Source: Rhizobacter sp964253025 (GTDB taxonomy: Bacteria; Pseudomonadota; Gammaproteobacteria; Burkholderiales; Burkholderiaceae_C). From it: a stretch of DNA of 64,000 nucleotides. The notes beneath the pieces were generated by a model. That model worked only from the letters and a program-made list of their open reading frames with translations. It had not been told where the DNA came from and ran no database searches. The stretch lies in NCBI RefSeq assembly GCF_964253025.1, contig NZ_CAXUQC020000001.1, positions 1,364,001 to 1,428,000 of the forward strand, read 5' to 3'. The position numbers and the translations under genes are program-made. This document shows positions 31,913-40,746 of the stretch, in pieces (position 1 is the first letter of the stretch; every line of letters begins with the position of its first letter).

Positions 31913-32163
31913 GCGACCGGGGCACTTGCTTGGGCTCGCATTGGCCCGCACGAGAATGGCGTGCGGCGTCGGTGACCCTCGACGTTGGCCGGGTGATGGG
32001 CACGGCGGTGGTGCTGCAGGTCGTCAGCGGGGCGTGGCTGCTGCGGCGTGGCGGCCGGCGGTTGCGCTCACGCTGCCACCGAGCCGCGAACCCTGGCCAT
32101 GCTGAGCCCGGTGTCGGCGGCCCCGGGTTGACAGCGCCGGCGGCACGCCACACACTTAACCCC

Positions 32164-32601
32164 ATGGTTGAACGAAACGAGCTGGATCTCGTCTTCGCGG
32201 CACTGGCTGACCCGACGCGTCGGGAGGTGCTGCAGACGCTGGAATCCGGGAGCCGCAGCGTCGGCGAACTGGCGCAGCCCCATGCGATGTCGCTGCCCGG
32301 GTTCATGAAGCACCTGTCGGTGCTGGAGGCCGCCGGCCTCATTTCCCGTGTGAAGGAGGGCCGCGTGGTCCGGTGCGAACTGACGGCCGAGCCCATGCGG
32401 GGTGCGCAGGGCTGGTTGTCCCGCTACGAGGCCTTCTGGAATGACCGGCTCGATGCCCTCGGCCGCTACCTCTACCACCAGGAGGAAATCACCCCATGCC
32501 CGACCCCGCCCGCACCGAAGCGCCCCGGCTCCAGCTCCGCCGCCACTACCCGGTCAGCCCCGACAAGGTCTGGCGCGCGTGGACGAACCCGACGGCGCTG
32601 A
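32164..32601 (+). CDS. ArsR-family transcriptional regulator with long overlap
   Basis: A 145-residue frame whose first ~110 residues are a winged-helix ArsR regulator: VFAALADPTRREVLQTLES, SVGELAQPHAMSLPGFMKHL (recognition helix) and RVVRCELTAEPM. No metal-binding Cys cluster is seen. It is the type usually paired with an AHSA1/START partner. The normal domain ends about YLYHQEEI, where the next gene's ATG (32496) occurs. The frame then runs 106 bp into the partner gene as a Ser/Arg/Pro-rich tail, which looks like read-through past a lost stop. Confidence 0.82.
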   Translation: MVERNELDLVFAALADPTRREVLQTLESGSRSVGELAQPHAMSLPGFMKHLSVLEAAGLISRVKEGRVVRCELTAEPMRGAQGWLSRYEAFWNDRLDALGRYLYHQEEITPCPTPPAPKRPGSSSAATTRSAPTRSGARGRTRRR

Positions 32602-32954
32602 CCCGATGGTTCGGACCGGGCGAGCCCGATTCGGTCGTGCTGGCCAACATCGACCTCCGCGTGGGTGGGCGCTACCACATTGCCTTCACCACGCCTGACG
32701 GCGAACGCCACGACGTTTCCGGCGAGTACCAGGCCGTGGAGCCCGAGCGCCACCTGGCGTTCACCTGGGCCTGGAAGAGCACGCCTGACCGGGTCTCGCG
32801 CGTCGTGATCGATCTGGCACCCGTTGCGGGCGGCACCGAACTCGCCTTCCTGCACGAGAACTTCTTCGACCAGGCCGCGCGCGACAGTCACGAGGGCGGC
32901 TGGCTGCCCACCTTCGTGAAACTGGCGCACTTCCTCGAGCCGGCGAAAGGCTGA
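32496..32954 (+). CDS. AHSA1/SRPBCC domain protein
   Basis: A 152-residue START/Bet v1-like hydrophobic-pocket protein: HYPVSPDKVWRAWTNPTALTRWFGP, GRYHIAFTTPDGE and GGTELAFLHENFFD, ending in EGGWLPTFVKLAHFLE. Such proteins are routinely co-expressed with an ArsR regulator. Ligand unknown. It overlaps the ArsR frame by 106 bp in another frame. Confidence 0.88.
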   Translation: MPDPARTEAPRLQLRRHYPVSPDKVWRAWTNPTALTRWFGPGEPDSVVLANIDLRVGGRYHIAFTTPDGERHDVSGEYQAVEPERHLAFTWAWKSTPDRVSRVVIDLAPVAGGTELAFLHENFFDQAARDSHEGGWLPTFVKLAHFLEPAKG

Positions 32955-33005
32955 AGGGCACGAGGCTGTCTACACTCCGGGCTTGCTGCCCACCGCTCAA
33001 GCCCG

Positions 33006-34022
33006 ATGCGCCTCGCTGAAATTTCCGCCCGCCTGCAAGCCAGCGGCGCCAAGCCCTGCCATGAGTTCCGCGTGATGCGGCTGTGGTCGCAGGGCCTCGC
33101 CCAGGACAGCGGGCGCCGCAAGCCCGAGGATTTTCTTCCGGCCTCCGTGCGCGACGTGCTGCCCGGCGTCGTGGACGAGCTGCACGCGCTGGCGCAAGTG
33201 CGTTCCGAGCATGCTGCACAGGACGGATCGGCGCGCCTGCTCGTGGCCTTGCGTGACGGACAGACCGTCGAGACCGTGCTCCTCCCGCGGGATGGCGTCT
33301 GCGTGTCCACGCAGGTCGGGTGCGCGGTGGGCTGCCTCTTCTGCATGACCGGGCGCGACGGCCTGCTGCGCCAGGTCGGCAGTGCCGAGATCGTCGCGCA
33401 GGTGGTGCTGGCCCGGGCGCGGCGGACCATCCGCAGGGTGGTGTTCATGGGCATGGGGGAGCCGGCCCACAACCTGGACAACGTGCTCGACGCGATCCAA
33501 CTGCTGGGGACGGCGGGCGGCATCGGTCACAAGAACCTGGTGTTTTCGACGGTGGGCGATCCGCGCGTGTTCGAGCGGCTTCCTCTCGGCCCGGTCAAGC
33601 CCGCGCTTGCGCTGTCCATCCACACCAGTCGGCCGGACTTGCGAGCGCAGTTGCTGCCGCGCGCGCCCCGCATCGACCCCGCCGACCTGGTGGAGGCCGG
33701 GGAGCGCTATGCGCGCACGACCGGCTACCCCATCCAGTACCAGTGGACCTTGCTCGAAGGCGTGAACGACACCGACGAGGAACTCGACGGCATGGTGCGG
33801 CTGCTGTCCGGCAAGTACGCGATCATGAACATGATTCCGTACAACACCACCGAGGGCACGGGTTACCGGCGTCCGAGCTGGGAACGGGCGGCCGCCATGT
33901 CGAATTACCTGAACCGGCGGGGCGTGCTGGCGCGGCTGCGTCAGTCGGCCGGGCAGGACGTCGAGGGCGGCTGCGGGCAACTGCGGGCGCGCCGGACCAT
34001 TCCGATTCAGCCGATGGGATGA
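33006..34022 (+). CDS. RlmN-like radical SAM RNA methyltransferase paralogue
   Basis: A 338-residue radical SAM enzyme of the RlmN/Cfr group. Cluster motif C106-x3-C110-x2-C113 (GCAVGCLFCMTG), FMGMGEPAHNLDNV, STVGDPRVFERL, and the C-terminal methyl-carrier Cys323 in VEGGCGQL. The sequence is a variant: the N-terminal domain is short and GMGEP is followed by AHN rather than the usual LxN. It is probably a second RlmN-type enzyme; the standard one would sit near ndk/hisS elsewhere. Its 3' end overlaps the convergent thioredoxin by 16 bp. Confidence 0.85.
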   Translation: MRLAEISARLQASGAKPCHEFRVMRLWSQGLAQDSGRRKPEDFLPASVRDVLPGVVDELHALAQVRSEHAAQDGSARLLVALRDGQTVETVLLPRDGVCVSTQVGCAVGCLFCMTGRDGLLRQVGSAEIVAQVVLARARRTIRRVVFMGMGEPAHNLDNVLDAIQLLGTAGGIGHKNLVFSTVGDPRVFERLPLGPVKPALALSIHTSRPDLRAQLLPRAPRIDPADLVEAGERYARTTGYPIQYQWTLLEGVNDTDEELDGMVRLLSGKYAIMNMIPYNTTEGTGYRRPSWERAAAMSNYLNRRGVLARLRQSAGQDVEGGCGQLRARRTIPIQPMG

Positions 34023-34342
34023 GCGGCCTTGGCGAGGGCTTCGGCGATGTCCCGCTCGCCCGTGGGGCGTACCACGCGCGCCGCTTCCACGCCGTCGTGC
34101 AGCACGATCAGCGTGGGCCAGAGCTTCACCTTGTAGGACCGGCCCAGCGCGCGTCCCGGACCATCCTCGACCTTGATGTGCTGCACGTCGTCACGGCTCC
34201 GCAGTGCGGCGGCGATGGCCGGCTGCGCCGCCTGGCAGAAGCCGCACCAGTCGGTGCCGAACTCGACCAGCGTGATGCCGGGACGACCGTCGAGCTCGCG
34301 GCGGTCAGGGGCGGAGACGGCGTAGGGCAGGGTGGTATTCAT
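34007..34342 (-). CDS. Thioredoxin-family protein
   Basis: A 111-residue cytoplasmic thioredoxin-like protein with active site WCGFC (Cys33, Cys36) and cis-Pro in KLWPTLIVL. It lacks a signal peptide. CGFC differs from the CGPC of housekeeping thioredoxin. Convergent with, and overlapping, the RlmN-like gene. It may act as a general disulfide reductant or serve a specific partner. Confidence 0.87.
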   Translation of the reverse strand: MNTTLPYAVSAPDRRELDGRPGITLVEFGTDWCGFCQAAQPAIAAALRSRDDVQHIKVEDGPGRALGRSYKVKLWPTLIVLHDGVEAARVVRPTGERDIAEALAKAAHPIG

Positions 34343-34375
34343 GCGGAACTTGCGGCAAGCGGCATGCCGGGCGCG

Positions 34376-34939
34376 TCAGGCGCTGAGCAGCTTGTGAACG
34401 AGTTCGTGCGTGGTGACGGCGCCATACTTGCGCATCAGCCGGGCACGGTAGACATCCACGGTGCGCGGGCTGATGTCGAGGCGCTTGCCGATCAGCTTGC
34501 TGGTCAGCCCGTCGATGAGCAGGGCGGCGATCTCGCGTTCGCGCGGAGTCAGGTCCGCCTTGAGCTGGCGCTGGGCGGAGAGGTCCTCGAACGACCAGAT
34601 GCCCGAGGCATGGGGCTGCAACGGGTCGAGCGCGCGCCCGGAGACGTGACACCAGAACAGCTCGCCGCGCTGCGGCCCGTCCACCCGCTTCATCACCCGT
34701 TCGTCGGCATACCATCCTTGCGCATCGAGACTGGCTTCGATGCGCAGGCCCGTGCGCTCGAATTCCGCATGGGTAGGGTAGAGGAGCTCGAACGACTGAC
34801 CCACGAGTTGCTCGCGGGCCGCGCCGAACATCTCCAGCAGCTGCTGGTTGCAGTCGATCATCAGGCGGTTGCGCGAGATCACGAGGCCCACGGGGGCCAG
34901 GTCGAACGCGGTGCGGTAGTCGAGGTCGATGTTGGGCAT
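34376..34939 (-). CDS. PAS-LuxR transcriptional regulator
   Basis: A 187-residue one-component regulator. A PAS domain (~8-120: RTAFDLAPVGLVISRN, LLEMFGAAREQLVGQSFELL) is joined to a LuxR-type HTH (~128-187: LTPREREIAALLIDGLTSK, ISPRTVDVYRARLMRKYG). No receiver domain is present. It is divergent from scoA with 97 bp between starts, and a long inverted repeat lies in that gap, so it very likely controls scoAB and itself. The PAS ligand is unknown; a CoA-related or acetoacetate signal would fit. Confidence 0.9.
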   Translation of the reverse strand: MPNIDLDYRTAFDLAPVGLVISRNRLMIDCNQQLLEMFGAAREQLVGQSFELLYPTHAEFERTGLRIEASLDAQGWYADERVMKRVDGPQRGELFWCHVSGRALDPLQPHASGIWSFEDLSAQRQLKADLTPREREIAALLIDGLTSKLIGKRLDISPRTVDVYRARLMRKYGAVTTHELVHKLLSA

Positions 34940-34953
34940 GTGCTTAGTGAATT

Positions 34954-34984
34954 CTACGTAATGAATACCTAATGGGTTACGTAG
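34954..34984. promoter_or_regulatory. Inverted repeat operator between regulator and scoA
   Basis: CTACGTAA (34954-34961), a 15-bp spacer, and TTACGTAG (34977-34984) make an exact inverted repeat in the divergent intergenic region. Each half contains TACGTA, itself a palindrome. Centre-to-centre distance is 23 bp, about two helical turns, as expected for a dimer or pair of dimers of the LuxR-type regulator. It starts 15 bp upstream of the regulator's ATG. Confidence 0.75.
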
Positions 34985-35036
34985 TACGCTGCGACATCGG
35001 ATTTTTCACACCATTTTTCAGTTCCGGGAGACGGCG

Positions 35037-35747
35037 ATGAACAAGGTCTACCCCAGCGCCCAGGCGGCTCTGGACGGCGTGGTCCGTGACGGGCAGCTGC
35101 TGGCGGTCGGTGGTTTCGGCCTGTGCGGCATTCCCGAGGCGCTGATCGCGGCGCTGCGCGACTCCGGCAAGCGGAACCTCACGGTCATCTCCAACAACGC
35201 CGGCGTCGATGGCTTCGGCCTCGGCCAGTTGCTGGAAACGCGGCAGATCCGCAAGATGATTTCCAGCTACGTGGGGGAGAACAAGGAATTCGAGCGCCAG
35301 TACCTGGCGGGTGAACTCGAGCTGGAGTTCACCCCGCAGGGCACGCTGGCCGAGAAGCTGCGCGCCGGTGGCGCCGGCATTCCCGCCTTCTTCACGAAGA
35401 CGGGCGTGGGCACGCTGGTGGCCGAAGGCAAGGAAGTGCGCGAGTTCGATGGCGAGCACTACGTGATGGAGCGGGCGCTGCTCCCGGACGTCAGCCTGGT
35501 GAAGGCCCACCGGGCCGACCGCAGCGGCAACCTCGTGTTCCGGCGCACCGCACGCAATTTCAACCCGGCCGTTGCCATGGCGGGCCGCCTGACCGTGGTC
35601 GAGGTGGAGGAGATCGTCGAGACGGGTTCGATCGACCCGGACGACGTCCACCTGCCCGGCATCTACGTGCACCGCATCGTCCTCAACGCCCACCCGGAAA
35701 AGCGCATCGAGAAGCGCACCCTCCGCGAAACCTCCTCGGGAGCCTGA
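35037..35747 (+). CDS. scoA: 3-oxoacid CoA-transferase subunit A
   Basis: A 236-residue alpha subunit of succinyl-CoA:3-ketoacid CoA-transferase, which activates acetoacetate using succinyl-CoA. Typical motifs: GQLLAVGGFGLCGIPEALI, SNNAGVDGFGLGQLL and RKMISSYVGENKEFERQYL. GGGAGA precedes ATG 35037. It is followed 2 bp later by subunit B. The gabD-type gene downstream is on the other strand. Confidence 0.94.
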   Translation: MNKVYPSAQAALDGVVRDGQLLAVGGFGLCGIPEALIAALRDSGKRNLTVISNNAGVDGFGLGQLLETRQIRKMISSYVGENKEFERQYLAGELELEFTPQGTLAEKLRAGGAGIPAFFTKTGVGTLVAEGKEVREFDGEHYVMERALLPDVSLVKAHRADRSGNLVFRRTARNFNPAVAMAGRLTVVEVEEIVETGSIDPDDVHLPGIYVHRIVLNAHPEKRIEKRTLRETSSGA

Positions 35748-35749
35748 CC

Positions 35750-36388
35750 ATGCCTTGGACCCATGAACAGATGGCCGATCGCGCCGCGCAGGAACTGCAG
35801 GACGGGTTCTATGTGAACCTGGGCATCGGCCTGCCCACCCTGGTAGCCAACCATGTGCCGGCCGGCATCGAGGTCTGGCTGCAGAGCGAGAACGGGATGC
35901 TCGGCATCGGCCCGTTCCCCACCGAAGACGAGGTCGACCCCGACCTCATCAATGCCGGCAAGCAGACCGTGACGACCATGCCCGGTTCGTCCATCTTCGG
36001 CTCCCACGACAGCTTCGCCATGATCCGCGGCGGCAAGATCAACCTCAGCATCCTCGGGGCGATGCAGGTGAGCGCCCAGGGCGATCTGGCGAACTGGATG
36101 ATCCCGGGCAAGATGGTCAAGGGCATGGGCGGCGCGATGGACCTCGTGGCTGGCGTCGGCCGGGTGCTGGTGCTGATGGAACACGTGGCGCGCAAGAAGG
36201 ATGGCACCGAAGACCTGAAGATCCTTCCCACCTGCACGCTGCCGCTCACCGGCGTCGGCGTGGTGGACCGCATCATCACCGACCTGGCCGTGATGGACGT
36301 CAGGCCCGAAGGCCTTGTCGTGGTGGAGATGGCGCCGGGCGTGTCACGCGACGAACTCCAGCGCAAGACCGGCGTGCCGCTGAAGTGA
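35750..36388 (+). CDS. scoB: 3-oxoacid CoA-transferase subunit B
   Basis: A 212-residue beta subunit carrying the catalytic Glu in LQSENGMLGIGPFP (~45-52), which forms the enzyme-CoA thioester. GSSIFGSHDSFAMIRGGKIN and PGKMVKGMGGAMDLV are conserved. With scoA it allows use of acetoacetate or breakdown of polyhydroxybutyrate monomers. The 3' flank holds a GC-rich palindromic repeat, not a classic terminator. Confidence 0.94.
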   Translation: MPWTHEQMADRAAQELQDGFYVNLGIGLPTLVANHVPAGIEVWLQSENGMLGIGPFPTEDEVDPDLINAGKQTVTTMPGSSIFGSHDSFAMIRGGKINLSILGAMQVSAQGDLANWMIPGKMVKGMGGAMDLVAGVGRVLVLMEHVARKKDGTEDLKILPTCTLPLTGVGVVDRIITDLAVMDVRPEGLVVVEMAPGVSRDELQRKTGVPLK

Positions 36389-36493
36389 GTCTTGCGGGGT
36401 GGCGCCTGCGCGAGGCGCCCGCCGGAGGCGCAGCGCGGCGCGGCGCAGCGAAAGCGTTGCTCCGCGAGGCGGCACGAGCTCCCTGCCTGTGCC

Positions 36494-37960
36494 TCAGATG
36501 CCGCCCAGGCAGACGTACTTCATCTCCAGGTAGTCATCGATGCCGTGACGCGAACCCTCGCGGCCCAGGCCCGACTGCTTCACCCCGCCGAAGGGCACTT
36601 CGGCGGTGGAGATGAGGCCGGTGTTGACCCCGACCATGCCGGCTTCCAGTGCCTCGGCGACGCGGAACACCCGGCCGATGTCTCGGCTGTAGAAGTACGC
36701 AGCCAGTCCGAACTCGGTGTCGTTGGCCCGCGCGATGACTTCCTCCTCGGTGTCGAAACGGAACACCGGCGCCACGGGCCCGAAGGTTTCCTCGCGCGCA
36801 CAGAGCATCTCGGCCGTGGCGCCCGTGAGAACGGTCGGCTCGTAGAACCGGTCGTGGAGGCGGCGCCCCCCCGTCAAGACCGTGGCGCCGCGTTCCACGG
36901 CATCGGCCACATGCCGCTCGATCTTGGCCACGGCGTTGTCGTCGATCACCGGGCCCTGCGTCACGCCGGACTCGAACCCGTTGCCCACCTTGATGCCCCG
37001 CACACGCTGCGCCAGGCGGGCGACGAACGCATCATGAATGCCGGACTGCACGTAGAGGCGGTTCGCACAGACGCAGGTCTGTCCGCCGTTGCGGTACTTG
37101 CTGACGATGGCGCCCTCGACGGCCGCTTCGAGGTCGGCGTCGTCGAAGACGATGAAGGGGGCGTTGCCGCCGAGCTCGAGCGACAGCTTCTTGATGGTCG
37201 GGGCGCATTGTGCGGCGAGGATGCGTCCGACCTCGGTGGACCCGGTGAAGGAGAGGTGGCGCACCACTTCGCTTTCGCACAGCACACGCCCGATGTCGGC
37301 GGACTTCGCGGCCGTCACCACGTTCAGCACGCCGGGTGGCAAACCCGCACGCAGGCCAAGTTCGGCAACGGCGAGCGCCGACAGCGGCGTCTGGCCGGCC
37401 GGCTTCACCACCACGGGACAGCCCGCGGCGAGGGCCGGCCCGACCTTGCGGGTGATCATGGCGATGGGGAAATTCCACGGCGTGATGGCGGCGCACACGC
37501 CCATCGGCTGGCGGATCACCAGGTAGCGCTTGGCTGCATCCGTGCTGGGAATGGTCTCGCCGTAGACCCGTCGGCCTTCCTCGGCGAACCATTCGATGAA
37601 GCTCGCACCGTAGGCCACCTCGCCGCGAGATTCCGCAAGCGGCTTGCCTTGTTCGGCCGTCATGATGCGGGCCAGGTCGTCGGCGTGCTGCATCATCAGC
37701 TGGAACCACTTCATCAGCACGGCGCCCCGCTCCTTGGCGGACTTGGCACGCCAGCCCGGCCACGCGGCCTGCGCGGCGGCGATCGCTTCGCGGGCCTGCT
37801 CGACGCCCATGTCCGCCACATCCACCAGCTTCTGCCCGGTGGCGGGGTCGGTCACGTCGAAGCGTGCGTCGCCGCTCACCCACTGCGCGCCGATCAGGGC
37901 GTCGGTCTTCAAGAGGCTGGGGTCGAGCAGCTGGGACAAGGGGCTGGTCTGCAGTGCCAT
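36494..37960 (-). CDS. gabD: Succinate-semialdehyde dehydrogenase (NADP+)
   Basis: A 488-residue aldehyde dehydrogenase of the GabD group. Motifs: AAITPWNFPIAMITRKVGPA (Asn of oxyanion hole), SFTGSTEVGR, ELGGNAPFIVFDDAD (general base Glu) and NGGQTCVCANRLYV (nucleophile Cys). Ends SGLGREGSRHGIDDYLE, as in GabD. AGGAGA precedes ATG 37960. Converts succinate semialdehyde to succinate; other semialdehydes are possible. Confidence 0.9.
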   Translation of the reverse strand: MALQTSPLSQLLDPSLLKTDALIGAQWVSGDARFDVTDPATGQKLVDVADMGVEQAREAIAAAQAAWPGWRAKSAKERGAVLMKWFQLMMQHADDLARIMTAEQGKPLAESRGEVAYGASFIEWFAEEGRRVYGETIPSTDAAKRYLVIRQPMGVCAAITPWNFPIAMITRKVGPALAAGCPVVVKPAGQTPLSALAVAELGLRAGLPPGVLNVVTAAKSADIGRVLCESEVVRHLSFTGSTEVGRILAAQCAPTIKKLSLELGGNAPFIVFDDADLEAAVEGAIVSKYRNGGQTCVCANRLYVQSGIHDAFVARLAQRVRGIKVGNGFESGVTQGPVIDDNAVAKIERHVADAVERGATVLTGGRRLHDRFYEPTVLTGATAEMLCAREETFGPVAPVFRFDTEEEVIARANDTEFGLAAYFYSRDIGRVFRVAEALEAGMVGVNTGLISTAEVPFGGVKQSGLGREGSRHGIDDYLEMKYVCLGGI

Positions 37961-38046
37961 GCTGGGGTCTCCTGGTGATGGGCCATGATAAGGCGCGGTC
38001 GCCGGACACACCCCTAGGCCGGCGCATGTCCGCACCGGTCGCCACC

Positions 38047-38052
38047 TATAAT
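38047..38052 (+). promoter_or_regulatory. -10 box upstream of alaS
   Basis: A perfect TATAAT stands 65 bp before the alaS ATG in very GC-rich surroundings. No convincing -35 hexamer is seen 16-18 bp upstream, so activity is inferred from the -10 alone. Confidence 0.5.
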
Positions 38053-38117
38053 CGAAATCCTCGAAAAATCAAGCAGTTGCGCGCCGCTCCACGGCGGCGT
38101 TTGCAGAAAGCCACGGC

Positions 38118-40745
38118 ATGAAAGCCTCCGAAATCCGTTCCCAGTTCCTGAAGTTCTTCGAAGCCAAGGGCCACACCATCGTGCCGTCGAGCCCGGTGGT
38201 GCCGGGCGACGATCCGACGCTGCTGTTCACCAACGCGGGCATGAACCAGTTCAAGGACGTGTTCCTCGGCTTCGACAAGCGGCCGTACTCGCGCGCGACC
38301 ACCTCGCAGAAGTGCATCCGCGCCGGCGGCAAGCACAACGACCTTGAGAACGTGGGCTACACCGCGCGCCATCACACCTTCTTCGAGATGCTGGGCAACT
38401 TCAGCTTCGGGGACTACTTCAAGCACGATGCCATCCAGTACGCCTGGGAGTTGCTGACCGAGGTCTACAAGCTGCCCAAGGAGAAGCTCTGGGTCACGGT
38501 GTACGCCGAGGACGACGAGGCCTACGACATCTGGAACAAGACGGTCGGCGTGCCGGCCGAGCGCATTGTGCGCATCGGCGACAACAAGGGCGCCCGCTAC
38601 GCCTCGGACAACTTCTGGATGATGGGCGATACAGGCCCCTGCGGCCCGTGCACCGAGATCTTCTACGACCACGGCCCCGAGGTGGCGGGCGGCCCTCCCG
38701 GCTCGCCCAACGAGGACGGTGATCGCTACATCGAGATCTGGAACAACGTGTTCATGCAGTTCAACCGCGACGAGGCGGGCGTGATGCACAAGCTGCCCAA
38801 GCCGAGCGTGGACACCGGCATGGGCCTCGAGCGCCTGACCGCCGTGCTGCAGCATGTGCACAGCAACTACGAGATCGACACCTTCGTGAACCTGCTGGCC
38901 GCGGCCAAGCAGTCGGTGGACGCCGCCGGTGGGGGTGACTGCGACAAGGATTCGCCCTCGCTCAAGGTCATCGCCGACCACATCCGCGCCTGCGCCTTCA
39001 CGGTGACCGACGGCGTCATTCCGAGCAATGCCGGCCGCGGCTACGTGCTTCGCCGCATCGCCCGTCGTGCGATCCGCCACGGGTACAAGCTCGGGGCGCG
39101 CAAGCCGTTCTTCCACACCCTGGTGGCTGCGCTGTCCAGGGAAATGGGCGAGGCCTACCCTGAGCTGCGCCAGGCCGAGCAGCGCGTCACCGAGGTGCTC
39201 AAGCAGGAAGAGGAGGGCTTCTTCCGCACCATCGCCAACGGCATGGAGATCCTCGAGGCAGCGCTCGCGGGCGGTGCCCGGACGGTGGATGGCGAGACCG
39301 CCTTCAAGCTGCACGACACCTACGGTTTTCCGCTCGACCTGACGGCGGACGTCTGCCGCGAGCGCGGCGTCAGCGTCGACAGCGAAGGCTTCGACGCCGC
39401 GATGAAGCGCCAGAAGGACAAGGCACGTGCGGCCGGCAAGTTCAAGATGGCCGCGGGCCTCGAGTACACCGGTGCGGCCACCACCTTCCACGGCTACGAG
39501 CACTTGCACCGCGAGGTGGCCACGGTCACGGCCCTGTATGTCGACGGCACGCCGGTCGAGGTCGCGCGCCCGGGGGATGACGTCGTCGTGGTGCTCGACG
39601 AGACGCCTTTCTACGCTGAAAGCGGCGGCCAGGTGGGCGACACCGGCGAACTGCGCAACGCCAGCACCCGGCTCATCGTGGAAGACACCATCAAGGTCCA
39701 GGCGGCCGTGTTCGGCCACCAGGGGCACCTGGCCGAAGGCGAGCTGCGGGTCGGGGACGTCGTCGTCGCCAAGGTGGATGCCGACAAGCGTGCCCGCACC
39801 GTGCGCAACCACTCGGCCACGCACCTGATGCACAAGGCCTTGCGCGAAGTGCTGGGCAGCCACGTGCAGCAGAAGGGTTCGCTGGTCACGCCCGAGCGCA
39901 CCCGCTTCGACTTCGCGCACAACGCGCCGCTGACCGACGCCGAGATCGCGAAGATCGAGGCCATCGTCAACGCCGAGATCCTGGCCAACCACCCGACGCA
40001 GGCCCGTGTGCTGCCCATCGACGAGGCCCAGAAGACCGGCGCCGTGATGCTCTTCGGCGAGAAGTACGGCGACGAGGTGCGGGTGCTCGACATCGGTTCC
40101 AGCCGCGAGCTGTGTGGCGGCACCCACGTGCAGCGCACCGGTGACATCGGCTTGTTCAAGGTCGTCGCCGAAACCGGCATTCAGGCCGGGGTGCGCCGCA
40201 TCGAGGCCGTGACGGGCGACAACGCGCTCGCCTACCTGCAGTCGCTCGAGGGCACGGTGCGCCAGGTGGCCGGCACGCTGAAGGCCTCGCCCGCCGAGAC
40301 GCCAGCGCGCCTGACGCAGGTGCTGGAGCAGATGCGCGCGCTCGAGAAGGAGCTCGCCGCCCTGAAGGGCAAGCTCGCGTCTTCCCAGGGCGACGAACTG
40401 CTGCAGCAGGCCGTCGACGTGAAGGGCCTCAAGGTGCTGGCTGCCGTGCTCGACGGCGCGGATGCCAAGGGGCTGCGCGAAACGCTCGACAAACTCAAGG
40501 ACAAGCTGAAGACCGCTGCCATCGTGCTGGCCGCCGTGGACGGTGGCAAGGTGCAACTCGCCGCAGGCGTGACGGCCGACAGCATCGGTCGCGTGAAGGC
40601 GGGGGAACTGGTCAACTTCGTGGCCCAGCAGGTGGGTGGCAAGGGGGGCGGCAAGCCCGACATGGCCATGGCCGGCGGCACCGACCCGTCGCGCCTGACC
40701 GAAGCGCTTGCCTCGGTCCAGGCGTGGGTCGCCGAGCGCGCCTGA
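38118..40745 (+). CDS. alaS: Alanyl-tRNA synthetase
   Basis: An 875-residue class II synthetase charging tRNA-Ala. Begins MKASEIRSQFLKFFEAKGH. Catalytic domain motif NAGMNQFKDVFLG; editing domain HxxxH in NHSATHLMHKAL and Zn-site CGGTH (LCGGTHVQRTGDIG). The C-terminal C-Ala domain has a coiled-coil. Length is normal. Its stop is followed 1 bp later by the GTG of the first of three secreted paralogues, suggesting read-through transcription. Confidence 0.98.
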   Translation: MKASEIRSQFLKFFEAKGHTIVPSSPVVPGDDPTLLFTNAGMNQFKDVFLGFDKRPYSRATTSQKCIRAGGKHNDLENVGYTARHHTFFEMLGNFSFGDYFKHDAIQYAWELLTEVYKLPKEKLWVTVYAEDDEAYDIWNKTVGVPAERIVRIGDNKGARYASDNFWMMGDTGPCGPCTEIFYDHGPEVAGGPPGSPNEDGDRYIEIWNNVFMQFNRDEAGVMHKLPKPSVDTGMGLERLTAVLQHVHSNYEIDTFVNLLAAAKQSVDAAGGGDCDKDSPSLKVIADHIRACAFTVTDGVIPSNAGRGYVLRRIARRAIRHGYKLGARKPFFHTLVAALSREMGEAYPELRQAEQRVTEVLKQEEEGFFRTIANGMEILEAALAGGARTVDGETAFKLHDTYGFPLDLTADVCRERGVSVDSEGFDAAMKRQKDKARAAGKFKMAAGLEYTGAATTFHGYEHLHREVATVTALYVDGTPVEVARPGDDVVVVLDETPFYAESGGQVGDTGELRNASTRLIVEDTIKVQAAVFGHQGHLAEGELRVGDVVVAKVDADKRARTVRNHSATHLMHKALREVLGSHVQQKGSLVTPERTRFDFAHNAPLTDAEIAKIEAIVNAEILANHPTQARVLPIDEAQKTGAVMLFGEKYGDEVRVLDIGSSRELCGGTHVQRTGDIGLFKVVAETGIQAGVRRIEAVTGDNALAYLQSLEGTVRQVAGTLKASPAETPARLTQVLEQMRALEKELAALKGKLASSQGDELLQQAVDVKGLKVLAAVLDGADAKGLRETLDKLKDKLKTAAIVLAAVDGGKVQLAAGVTADSIGRVKAGELVNFVAQQVGGKGGGKPDMAMAGGTDPSRLTEALASVQAWVAERA

Positions 40746-40746
40746 C

